DNA from: Burkholderiales bacterium RIFCSPHIGHO2_12_FULL_61_11
Lineage (GTDB): Bacteria > Pseudomonadota > Gammaproteobacteria > Burkholderiales > Burkholderiaceae_C
Direction of reading: 5' to 3'
Assembly: GCA_001770785.1 (NCBI GenBank)
Contig: MERZ01000037.1
Span: 1 to 10,201, forward strand
DNA length: 10,201 nt
Shown: one piece after another, positions 1 through 5,770 of the stretch
Position numbering within the stretch: position 1 is the first letter of the stretch
How the letters are laid out: every line of letters starts with the position of its first letter
The notes under the pieces: model-generated
Told to the model about the DNA's origin: nothing
Database searches by the model: none
Seen by the model: the letters and a program-made list of their open reading frames with translations, nothing else
Position numbers and translations under genes: made by a program

Positions 1-852
1 GGCGTCGGTATCGAAGCCGTCGTCATCCTTGCCATTTTCCTGCACACCGTCCAGCACAATGTCGAGCAGTTTGATTTTCCGGATTTGGGCGCTATCGGTG
101 AGCACGAAAGACACGCGGTCGTTCCACGTCATGGCCAGCTGGGTGGGCACCTTGCCTGCCGCGATATGTTCGGCGACTTCGTCGATCTCCAGCGTGTGGC
201 GCGAATAACGAACCGTCGATTTCTGGTCGTCGGGCATCTTGAGTTCGCAGTCGCGGTCAACGGTGAAGCGGTAGGGCGCTTCGCGGCTGGCCAGCCAGTG
301 CGCCATGGCGACTGCGGCCGACAGCGACGTTTGCACCGGTTTGACGCTGATGCCCGGACCGGCGCCAGGCATTTCGCTGAGCACATCCACCAGGTGGCTG
401 ACCACCTTGTCGGCACCCGTCAGGCTGCCGGTGTCGACCACCAGGAATTTGTTGACGGGGTCGATCCACAGCGTCGTCGATGAACGTTTTGTGAAGGCGC
501 GTGGCAACAGGTCAAGGATGACTTCTTCCTTGATCTCTTTTTTGATTTTGGCACCGACGCGGTCACGGCCGGTTTCCTGCTTGTACTTTTCAATGCGCTC
601 ATCGACGGCATCCTTGACGGCCGAGGCGGGCAGCGGACGGCGCTCGGTGCAAAGCTGCATGATGACCTGGCGGCCGACGGCCTCGACCAGGGCGCTGCTT
701 TTGTTGCCGCGCGGTGCCACCCAGCCGCTGGACTCTGGCTGCGTGGCGCCACAGGGCATGAACCGGCTGGCCTGGAGCGCTTCTTCAAGCGCTTCCAGGG
801 GGGGCAGGACGAAGTCGCTGGCAATGCGAAAAAAAGACGCGGATTTGAACAT
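1..852 (-). CDS. rdgC: Recombination-associated protein RdgC (C-terminus cut by window edge)
   Basis: The minus-strand frame from ATG at 852 stays open for 284 codons to base 1, so the C-terminal end is missing. The protein starts MFKSASFFRIASDFVLPPLE and contains PCGATQPESSGWVAPRGNK, WIDPVNKFLVVDTGSL and, near the edge, KIKLLDIVLDG; these are the conserved blocks of RdgC. E. coli RdgC has about 303 residues, so little is lost. RdgC is a nucleoid-associated protein that binds double-stranded DNA without sequence preference as a ring-shaped dimer and limits RecA filament activity at stalled replication forks. The start is chosen because it matches the usual N-terminus and has GGA about 7 bases upstream; the ribosome binding site is weak. 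The nearest gene upstream on the same strand is the Nudix gene, 134 bases away, so rdgC probably has its own promoter. Confidence 0.95.
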   Translation of the reverse strand, partial: MFKSASFFRIASDFVLPPLEALEEALQASRFMPCGATQPESSGWVAPRGNKSSALVEAVGRQVIMQLCTERRPLPASAVKDAVDERIEKYKQETGRDRVGAKIKKEIKEEVILDLLPRAFTKRSSTTLWIDPVNKFLVVDTGSLTGADKVVSHLVDVLSEMPGAGPGISVKPVQTSLSAAVAMAHWLASREAPYRFTVDRDCELKMPDDQKSTVRYSRHTLEIDEVAEHIAAGKVPTQLAMTWNDRVSFVLTDSAQIRKIKLLDIVLDGVQENGKDDDGFDTDA

Positions 853-927
853 GAAATTCCGGGGTGTTGGGTAGCGGGAGGGAGGGGAAAGAATCAGTGA
901 ACAGGCTGCTAGTGGCCGGCTGCGGAA

Positions 928-933
928 ATTCTA
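928..933 (-). promoter_or_regulatory. Candidate -10 element for rdgC
   Basis: On the minus strand these bases read TAGAAT, five of six matches to TATAAT, about 75 bases upstream of the rdgC ATG. At a 17-base spacing the -35 position reads CTGTTG, a poor match, so the promoter call rests on the -10 alone. Confidence 0.3.
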
Positions 934-986
934 AGCGACGCTTGGCGTGCCAACAGCACTTGCTTACATTGACGCGATGCCGCAGC

Positions 987-1541
987 TCATGAGATGTCGC
1001 CCACATGAATACCAAAGCTGCCCTTGCGGCGATCGGCGAAATAATGCTCCAGCGTTTCCTTGACCGTCCTGAAGGCAATCTCGTCCCATGGAATTTCAGA
1101 CTCCGTGAAAAGCCTTGCTTCCAGGGTTTCATAGCCGGGCTTGAACTCGGTGCTGAGAAGCTGGGCGCGGTAAAACAGGTGGACCTGCCCCACCTGCGCG
1201 ACGTTCATGACGGCAAAGAGTTCCTGCATTTCAAACTGTGCACCGGCTTCCTCGTCGGTCTCGCGGGCGGCACCCTCCGAGGTGGTCTCGCCCATCTCCA
1301 TGAAGCCAGCCGGCAGCGTCCATTTTCCCCGACGGGGCTCGATATTGCGCTTGCACAGCAGGACCTGCGCGCCATCTTGACCCCACACCGGCACGGTTCC
1401 CACGACGTTGAGGGGATTTTCATAATGCACGGTGTGGCAGTCTGGGCAGACGGCCCGCTCCTTGGTGTCGCCGTCATCGGGCAGGCGATAGGCCACGGCG
1501 GTGCCGCAAACGCGGCAGTGTTTCAGGGGCGGGCGATGCAT
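987..1541 (-). CDS. Zinc-ribbon Nudix hydrolase (nucleotide/dinucleotide pyrophosphatase family)
   Basis: 184 residues. The N-terminus holds two CxxC knuckles (C9/C12 in CRVC and C32/C35 in CPDC) that should bind a structural zinc, as in the zinc-ribbon Nudix proteins. The catalytic Nudix box Gx5Ex7REUxEExGU is complete at G79-A101 (G79, E85, R93, E94, E97, E98, G100), with Thr95 at a normally hydrophobic position. The block HYENPLNVVGTVPVW is typical of the subgroup that includes plant-type FAD/ADP-ribose pyrophosphatases. Such enzymes hydrolyse X-linked nucleoside diphosphates using Mg2+ in the cytoplasm; the substrate cannot be read from sequence. The chosen ATG starts just before the zinc ribbon and no good Shine-Dalgarno precedes it. 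The gene has the same orientation as rdgC and follows the Bug gene, from which a hairpin terminator separates it. Confidence 0.92.
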   Translation of the reverse strand: MHRPPLKHCRVCGTAVAYRLPDDGDTKERAVCPDCHTVHYENPLNVVGTVPVWGQDGAQVLLCKRNIEPRRGKWTLPAGFMEMGETTSEGAARETDEEAGAQFEMQELFAVMNVAQVGQVHLFYRAQLLSTEFKPGYETLEARLFTESEIPWDEIAFRTVKETLEHYFADRRKGSFGIHVGDIS

Positions 1542-1547
1542 TAAATA

Positions 1548-1553
1548 AGTGTA
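1548..1553 (-). promoter_or_regulatory. -10-like hexamer abutting the Nudix start codon
   Basis: On the minus strand this reads TACACT (four of six to TATAAT). The A of the Nudix ATG lies at the position expected for transcription start, six bases intervene, and there is no Shine-Dalgarno, so a leaderless mRNA is possible. The -35 region is poor (AATGGA at 17-base spacing). Confidence 0.3.
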
Positions 1554-1600
1554 GCGGCTTTGTGTTCAAGTCCATTGGGTAGGGTCTGGTTTGCAGCAGC

Positions 1601-1628
1601 CAAAAACCGGACGTGAGCCCGGTTTTTG
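1601..1628 (-). terminator. Hairpin terminator after the Bug gene, symmetric in both directions
   Basis: CAAAAACCGG (1601-1610) and CCGGTTTTTG (1619-1628) are perfect 10-base inverted arms around an 8-base loop. Either strand gives a stem ending in a run of five T, the form of a Rho-independent terminator. It sits about 190 bases after the Bug stop codon and just upstream of the Nudix gene, both on the minus strand. The 276-base gap at 1542-1817 shows no convincing gene otherwise. Confidence 0.75.
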
Positions 1629-1817
1629 AGAACGCGCCCGCACAGCCTGTGTCGAGTGGCCGGTTGCCCGCTCAGGACCTGGTCGCTTCGATATGTTTTT
1701 CGATGAGGCTGTGAGCCGCCTGCATTCCTTTGCTCAGGCCGCTTCAATTGGGTGTTACCTCGCTGCGTGGCCGTGGCGCTGACACTGCCGTTCTTCTGCC
1801 AACAGAGGGTGGTGCGC

Positions 1818-2810
1818 TTATTCGATCTTGATGCCGCGCGTCTGGATGATGTTGCCCAGAATGGCGGCCTCATCCTTGATGCGGCTCTTCAAGCCCTCGG
1901 GCGAGGTGCCCACGGCCTGCCATCCCTGATTGAAGAGTTTTTGCCGCGTCTCCGCATCGCGCATGATGCGGGGCACTTCCTGGCTCAGTCGGGCCTGGGC
2001 CGCTTTGGAAAGGCTGGCCGGGCCAATCAGCGCCGTCCACACTTCCAGATTGACGTTCTGCACGCCGGCCTCGGACAGCGGCGGCACTTCCGGCACCAGC
2101 GCACTGCGGCTCCCGGCCAGCCCAATCGCCCTGAGTTTGCCGGATCGCACATGTGGCATGGCCACACCCGGCGGGATCAGCGCCATCTGGATCTGGCCGC
2201 TCAGCATGGCGGTGACGACCTGCGGATTGCCCGGATAAGGCACATGAACCGGCGTGACGCCCGGCATGCGACTCTTGATCAGTTCCATGCCCAGATGGCC
2301 CACCGAGCCATTGCCCACTGAGCCGTAGTTCCATTGGCCACCACCCTGGCGGGCCGCCGCGAAAAATTCAGCGCCGCCCGGCTGGCTGGCCGGCGCGACC
2401 AGCACCAGCGGTGCGGTGGTGAGAAGCGAAATGGCGGAAAAGTCCCTGGCCGGGTCGTAGGGCAGCTTGGGGAAAAGCTGCTTGGCCGACGTCAGGTTGC
2501 CATTGATGGCGACGCCCAGCGTGTGGTCGTCGCTGGCCTTGGCGACCTGGTCGGCGGCGATGTTGCCGGAAGCGCCCGGCCGGTTGTCAATGATGACGCT
2601 CTGGCCCAGTGCTTTGGCCAGGGGTTCGGCCAGCGTGCGCGCGACCATGTCGGGCGTTGAGCCGCCAGGAAAACCCACCAGCAAATGCACGGGCTTGCTC
2701 GGCCAGGCCGCACTGCTTTTTGATTTTGTGATGCCATTTTGTGCTCCAGCCCAGACAGGCAGGGCGCAAGCAGCAATCAAAAGAGTGGCGCGTGAAAGCG
2801 CGGAAAGCAT
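1818..2810 (-). CDS. Bug/TctC-family periplasmic solute-binding protein (tripartite tricarboxylate transporter receptor type)
   Basis: 330 residues, the normal family length. The N-terminus is a signal peptide: R7, hydrophobic ATLLIAACALPVW (residues 8-20), then AGA before Gln24 as likely signal peptidase I site. IAAC at 12-15 also fits a lipobox, but the family is normally soluble. The mature part begins WPSKPVHLLVGFPGG and continues with IIDNRPGASGNIAADQVAKA and KLPYDPARDF, the Bug hallmark blocks. These proteins bind carboxylates, aromatic acids or similar solutes in the periplasm and deliver them to TctAB-like membrane subunits. No tctA or tctB lies here, so this is an orphan Bug gene, as is common in Burkholderiales. 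GGAG lies 11 bases before the ATG, wider than ideal. The ligand is unknown; the ABM and Rieske genes upstream hint at an aromatic or organic acid. Confidence 0.93.
   Translation of the reverse strand: MLSALSRATLLIAACALPVWAGAQNGITKSKSSAAWPSKPVHLLVGFPGGSTPDMVARTLAEPLAKALGQSVIIDNRPGASGNIAADQVAKASDDHTLGVAINGNLTSAKQLFPKLPYDPARDFSAISLLTTAPLVLVAPASQPGGAEFFAAARQGGGQWNYGSVGNGSVGHLGMELIKSRMPGVTPVHVPYPGNPQVVTAMLSGQIQMALIPPGVAMPHVRSGKLRAIGLAGSRSALVPEVPPLSEAGVQNVNLEVWTALIGPASLSKAAQARLSQEVPRIMRDAETRQKLFNQGWQAVGTSPEGLKSRIKDEAAILGNIIQTRGIKIE
2762..2774 (+). repeat. Core copy 1 of GGGCGCAAGCAGC repeat, inside the Bug signal-peptide codons
   Basis: The 13-base core GGGCGCAAGCAGC appears here, at 6246 and at 10010. 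It is followed by AATCAAAAGAGTGGC, resembling in layout the TATTAGAACAATAGC that follows the copy at 6246. Read on the minus strand it encodes part of the signal peptide (AACALP). The identity of the 13-mer is seen directly; membership in a repeat family is inferred. Confidence 0.55.
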
Positions 2811-2978
2811 TTCATAAAGTTCTCCATGGATTTTTCAGCCACTATTGGAACAGCCTTGAAGGCTCGATCCACTGGTACATCGACTTCAGCCCGGCAAAAC
2901 CGGCGCGCTCGGCTCCGCTCTGGAACACCGGGGCGCGCAACTCGCGCTGAACGCCCGCTGCGTGGTGGATGTCAGCAT

Positions 2979-3007
2979 AAAAACAGGGCTTGTTAGCCCC
3001 CCTTTTT
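2979..3007 (-). terminator. Rho-independent terminator of the ABM gene
   Basis: On the minus strand a GGGCT-AACA-AGCCC hairpin is followed by TG and a run of five T; AAAAA on the other side can extend the stem past a small internal loop. It starts about 20 bases after the ABM stop codon. It separates the ABM gene from the Bug gene, so these two are probably not on one transcript unless it is read through. Confidence 0.65.
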
Positions 3008-3027
3008 GTTGCTGCTCAATGCTTCAT

Positions 3028-3330
3028 TCAGGCTGATTTAGCCAGCAATTCAAAATGTTCCACAGTCGGCGGGCCGGCAAAAAACGGTCCGACAATGGCG
3101 CGCCACTCGGCAAAAGCCGGTGATTCGCGAAAGTCGATGGTGTGGTTTTCCAGCGTGTCCCAGAATACCTGCAAGACATAGCGCTCGGGGGTTTCAATGC
3201 CCTTGTTGATCTTGAAACCCTGAAAGCCCTTTGCACTGGAAATCACGGCACTGATGCCGCGCTGGATGGCTTCGTCAAAAGCGGCCTGTTGCCCGGGTTT
3301 GATGCGGATATCGGCGAGTTCGAGAATCAT
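3028..3330 (-). CDS. Small antibiotic-biosynthesis-monooxygenase (ABM) domain protein
   Basis: 100 residues, one ferredoxin-like dimeric alpha-beta barrel domain, the usual length of ABM proteins. It starts MILELADIRIKPGQQAAFDE, an N-terminal strand followed by a helix. GFQGFKINKGIETPERYVLQ and VFWDTLENH (W58, D59, H63), then FRESPAFAEWR, form the conserved second half seen in stress-response and quinone-monooxygenase-like members. The start at 3330 is chosen because AGGAG lies five bases upstream; the same frame is open ten codons further, but that extension lacks a Shine-Dalgarno and is not family-like. ABM proteins include cofactor-free monooxygenases and many of unknown role, so no substrate is assigned. 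It follows the Rieske gene by 144 bases on the same strand and may be co-transcribed with it. Confidence 0.88.
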   Translation of the reverse strand: MILELADIRIKPGQQAAFDEAIQRGISAVISSAKGFQGFKINKGIETPERYVLQVFWDTLENHTIDFRESPAFAEWRAIVGPFFAGPPTVEHFELLAKSA

Positions 3331-3474
3331 GAAGGCTCCTGTTTTTTGATAGGCAATCAATAGCGGATCAATGTTGCGTAAGCGTCAACTTTAACCGGCA
3401 AACCATCGAGCGCGGGTTTTGCCTGATCTGGCAGCGCAGGCGGCTGTTGGGCGGGTCATGCTCTGCAGTGCTGC

Positions 3475-4923
3475 TCACGAGGCTTCCTCGTGTGGCGAAT
3501 ACCTGACCGGCGCCTCCAGCAGGTCGGCGGCGCTGAGGGAGGGCGTCGCGAGTGCCGCATCCCACGGCGCCGCATCGCGCTTGGCCTGTGCAGCCTGCTG
3601 CCACCACTCTGCCCAGTTGGCGGCGGGCGCGATGCCGTCCAGCGTGTCGGGTCCGGTGCGCTGCGCGGCCACGGCGGCGTCGGCCACCCCGGGCGCGATG
3701 CCGCCGGCCTGCACCGTCGCTATGGCGTTGAGCAACACGCGCCGGTTGGCCGCGATAGCTTTGTCGGAGGTGGCGAGGTGCTCGCGCGTGCGGTCCTGGA
3801 TGGCGCCCATGCTTTCCACGGCCCATTGGTCATGCACATTGATAGCGTCTTCAGCCAGGCCCAGGGAGGGGGTCATCAGCTGCTCTTGGGCAATGAAACC
3901 CCAGGCATTGTGGCGACCGGCCTTGGGAATGTAGTCGGGCAGGGAGATGAACTGCTGGCGCTGCGCGCGCATGCTTTCCCGGTCCAGCGGGTCGGCAAAG
4001 CTGGTGAAGAACGAATACCAGTAAGTGTGGGTGTCGTCGACGGGGACATGCATCTGCGTGAGGGTCATGGTTTCGGACAGCGGCATCACGAAGGTGGCCG
4101 GGAAGATGGCGTTGGTCACTCGCACATGGGTCAGCTGCTCGGTCATGGGCCGCAGTGCGGTGAGTTGCATGCCCCACGGCGTGCTCTCGAAACTGATGTC
4201 AGGCTGCGCAAACTCGCGCATGATCCGGGCCATGGGCCACGGCTCGCCGGCAATGGCATGAGCGCCGGCGCCGTGAACGTGCCTGACCGATGCTTTCTGG
4301 CCGATGTCGCCCAGAGGCGCGTCCGGCAAGAAACGAGGCAGGAATGACCGGTGCGCCGGATCAATGCCCACTTCAAAGGCCTGCAGCCAGTTGGCGTTCC
4401 ACAGGCCCTTGAAGGCAAAGCTGTGGCTGGCGGGGGCGGTGAAACAGTCAAAGGCCGGCAGAGGCGGCGGCGCAGTTCCTTCGTCACCCAACCAGGCAAA
4501 CAGCGCACCGCTTTTTTCAATCACGGGGTAGCTGCGCTGCTTGACATGCTGGCAAAGCTTGCTGCCTGCGGGCTCGGCAGGTGTTTCAAGGCAGCGGCCA
4601 TCCGCCGCAAATTTCCAGCCATGAAAAGGGCAGCGCAAGCCGCCGCCCTCCGCCAGGCTTCCAAGCCGTCCGAACGACAGGTCGGCGCCGCGGTGCGCGC
4701 AGTCACGGTCCAGCAGGCCCCAGTCGCCCGAGGCATCCTTGAACAGCACCATTTCCTGCCCCAGCAGCGTCACTGCCTTGACCGGACGGTTTTTCAAGCG
4801 CGGATCGATCGCTGGATTGAATTCGTCCACCAGCGCGGCGGGTTGCCAGTACTGGCGCATCAATTGGCCGCATGGCGTGCCGGGCGTGATGCGGGTGAGT
4901 CGTTCGTTTTGTTCAGCATTCAT
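3475..4923 (-). CDS. Rieske [2Fe-2S] aromatic ring-hydroxylating oxygenase, alpha subunit, with altered iron site
   Basis: 482 residues, similar to the phthalate 4,5-dioxygenase type of alpha subunit. The Rieske cluster is at C75-x-H77 (CAHRGADL) and C98-x2-H101 (CPFHGWKF), with 20 residues between H77 and C98, a little longer than the usual 15-17. The catalytic domain has NWLQAFEVGIDPAHRSFLPR: D188 and H191 are present, but position 196, where Dx2Hx4H expects the second iron histidine, is proline. The likely carboxylate ligand is D365 in INVHDQWAVESMG. Such enzymes use electrons from a reductase, absent here, to oxygenate or demethylate aromatic substrates in the cytoplasm. AAGG seven bases before the ATG supports the start. 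The C-terminal part after about 400 is Ala-rich and variable. It diverges from maiA. The substrate is unknown, and activity is uncertain because of Pro196. Confidence 0.9.
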   Translation of the reverse strand: MNAEQNERLTRITPGTPCGQLMRQYWQPAALVDEFNPAIDPRLKNRPVKAVTLLGQEMVLFKDASGDWGLLDRDCAHRGADLSFGRLGSLAEGGGLRCPFHGWKFAADGRCLETPAEPAGSKLCQHVKQRSYPVIEKSGALFAWLGDEGTAPPPLPAFDCFTAPASHSFAFKGLWNANWLQAFEVGIDPAHRSFLPRFLPDAPLGDIGQKASVRHVHGAGAHAIAGEPWPMARIMREFAQPDISFESTPWGMQLTALRPMTEQLTHVRVTNAIFPATFVMPLSETMTLTQMHVPVDDTHTYWYSFFTSFADPLDRESMRAQRQQFISLPDYIPKAGRHNAWGFIAQEQLMTPSLGLAEDAINVHDQWAVESMGAIQDRTREHLATSDKAIAANRRVLLNAIATVQAGGIAPGVADAAVAAQRTGPDTLDGIAPAANWAEWWQQAAQAKRDAAPWDAALATPSLSAADLLEAPVRYSPHEEAS

Positions 4924-5103
4924 GATGGTGCCTTGAAGCGAAATGTTGCTGGGATCGCTGGTCCGGTCTCAAAACACTACACCAAAATCTTCATTCCGTG
5001 TGCATTCTTCATCATGAGCTGGCAAGAAACCGTGCTGATCCCGCAGGCGATTCTGCCGGGTGGGCCTGATGGCGGTGCCGAGCAGACACCCGCGGTTTCG
5101 GTT

Positions 5104-5109
5104 TATGCT
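5104..5109 (+). promoter_or_regulatory. -10-like hexamer abutting the maiA start codon
   Basis: TATGCT matches TATAAT at four positions and ends six bases before the ATG at 5116, so transcription could start on the A of the start codon. GGAA at 5110-5113 is too near the ATG to be a good Shine-Dalgarno. No good -35 is seen. The 192-base divergent gap 4924-5115 shows no other clear site. Confidence 0.25.
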
Positions 5110-5115
5110 GGAACT

Positions 5116-5754
5116 ATGAAACTTCACAACTATTTCAGGTCTTCCGCCTCGTTCCGCGTCCGGATTGCGCTTGAACTCAAGGGTCTGGTTTACGAGTACA
5201 TCCCGGTTCACCTGGCCAAGGGCGAGCACAGGAAAGCACCCTATGCCGCGCTTTCGGCCGACACGCTGGTGCCGCTGCTGGAAGTCGACGGTGAAAAGCT
5301 GTCGCAGTCGATGGCGATCATTGAATACCTCGACGAAAAGCACCCTGCGCCAGCGCTGTTGCCCGCGGATGCCTTGGGCCGCGCCAAGGTGCGGGCGCTG
5401 GCCCAGTCGATTGCCTGCGAAATTCACCCGCTCAACAATCTGCGTGTGCTCAAGTACCTGGTGAAAGAACTCAAGGTCGGAGAAGAGGCTAAAAACACCT
5501 GGTACCGCCACTGGTGTCGCGAGGGGCTGGAGGCTTTCGAGCGGCAGCTTGGCCAGTTGCCGGCATCGAGCTACTGCTACGGCGACACGCCCACATTGGC
5601 CGATTGCTGCCTGGTGCCGCAAATCTTCAACGCCCAGCGCTTCAATGTGAGTTTTGACGGGCTGCCGCTCACCATGCAGGCTTTTGAAGCCTGCATGGCG
5701 CTGCCCGCCTTCCAGAAGGCGCAGCCGTCGGCCTGCCCCGATTACGAAGCCTGA
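5116..5754 (+). CDS. maiA: Maleylacetoacetate/maleylpyruvate isomerase, zeta-class glutathione S-transferase
   Basis: 212 residues, the normal length. It begins MKLHNYFRSSASFRVRIALE, the thioredoxin-fold N-terminus of zeta GSTs. The SSC active-site motif of animal GSTZ1 reads S9-S10-A11 here, a variant I recall in proteobacterial members. VPLLEVDGEKLSQSMAIIEY is the glutathione-binding block (cis-Pro in LVPLL and the QS pair). NNLRVLKYL and DTPTLADCCLVPQ mark the helical C-terminal domain. The enzyme uses glutathione to convert maleylacetoacetate to fumarylacetoacetate in tyrosine/homogentisate breakdown, or maleylpyruvate in the gentisate pathway; which one cannot be told. The frame is open further upstream with ATG at 5014, but family proteins start at MKL. 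The pgeF start follows 16 bases after the stop, suggesting one transcript. A strong inverted repeat lies near the 3' end. Confidence 0.93.
   Translation: MKLHNYFRSSASFRVRIALELKGLVYEYIPVHLAKGEHRKAPYAALSADTLVPLLEVDGEKLSQSMAIIEYLDEKHPAPALLPADALGRAKVRALAQSIACEIHPLNNLRVLKYLVKELKVGEEAKNTWYRHWCREGLEAFERQLGQLPASSYCYGDTPTLADCCLVPQIFNAQRFNVSFDGLPLTMQAFEACMALPAFQKAQPSACPDYEA
5672..5698. repeat. Perfect 12-base inverted repeat with 3-base loop inside maiA
   Basis: CCATGCAGGCTT (5672-5683) and AAGCCTGCATGG (5687-5698) are exact reverse complements around TTG. The segment encodes TMQAFEACMA within maiA, 54 bases before the stop codon. No T-run follows, so it is not a standard terminator. Confidence 0.9.
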
Positions 5755-5770
5755 GGCGCGGTCCAACGCG

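Noticed and set aside
933..953. Small adjoining hairpins AAGCGACGCTT and TTGGCGTGCCAA upstream of rdgC
   Set aside because: Stems of five pairs are common by chance in GC-rich DNA, and neither fits a known site.
1672..1725. Tiny minus-strand frame MQAAHSLIEKHIEATRS
   Set aside because: It looks protein-like, but GGA directly abuts the ATG and 17 residues are too few to judge.
1541..1873. 110-codon minus-strand frame between the Nudix and Bug genes
   Set aside because: It runs through the terminator hairpin, overlaps the end of the Bug gene in another frame and has no protein-like features.
3331..3360. Ten-codon N-terminal extension of the ABM protein
   Set aside because: The downstream ATG at 3330 has AGGAG at ideal spacing and gives the family-typical N-terminus.
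4351..5115. Upstream extension of the maiA frame, including ATG at 5014
   Set aside because: The extension crosses the Rieske gene on the other strand, and MaiA proteins begin at the MKL start used here.
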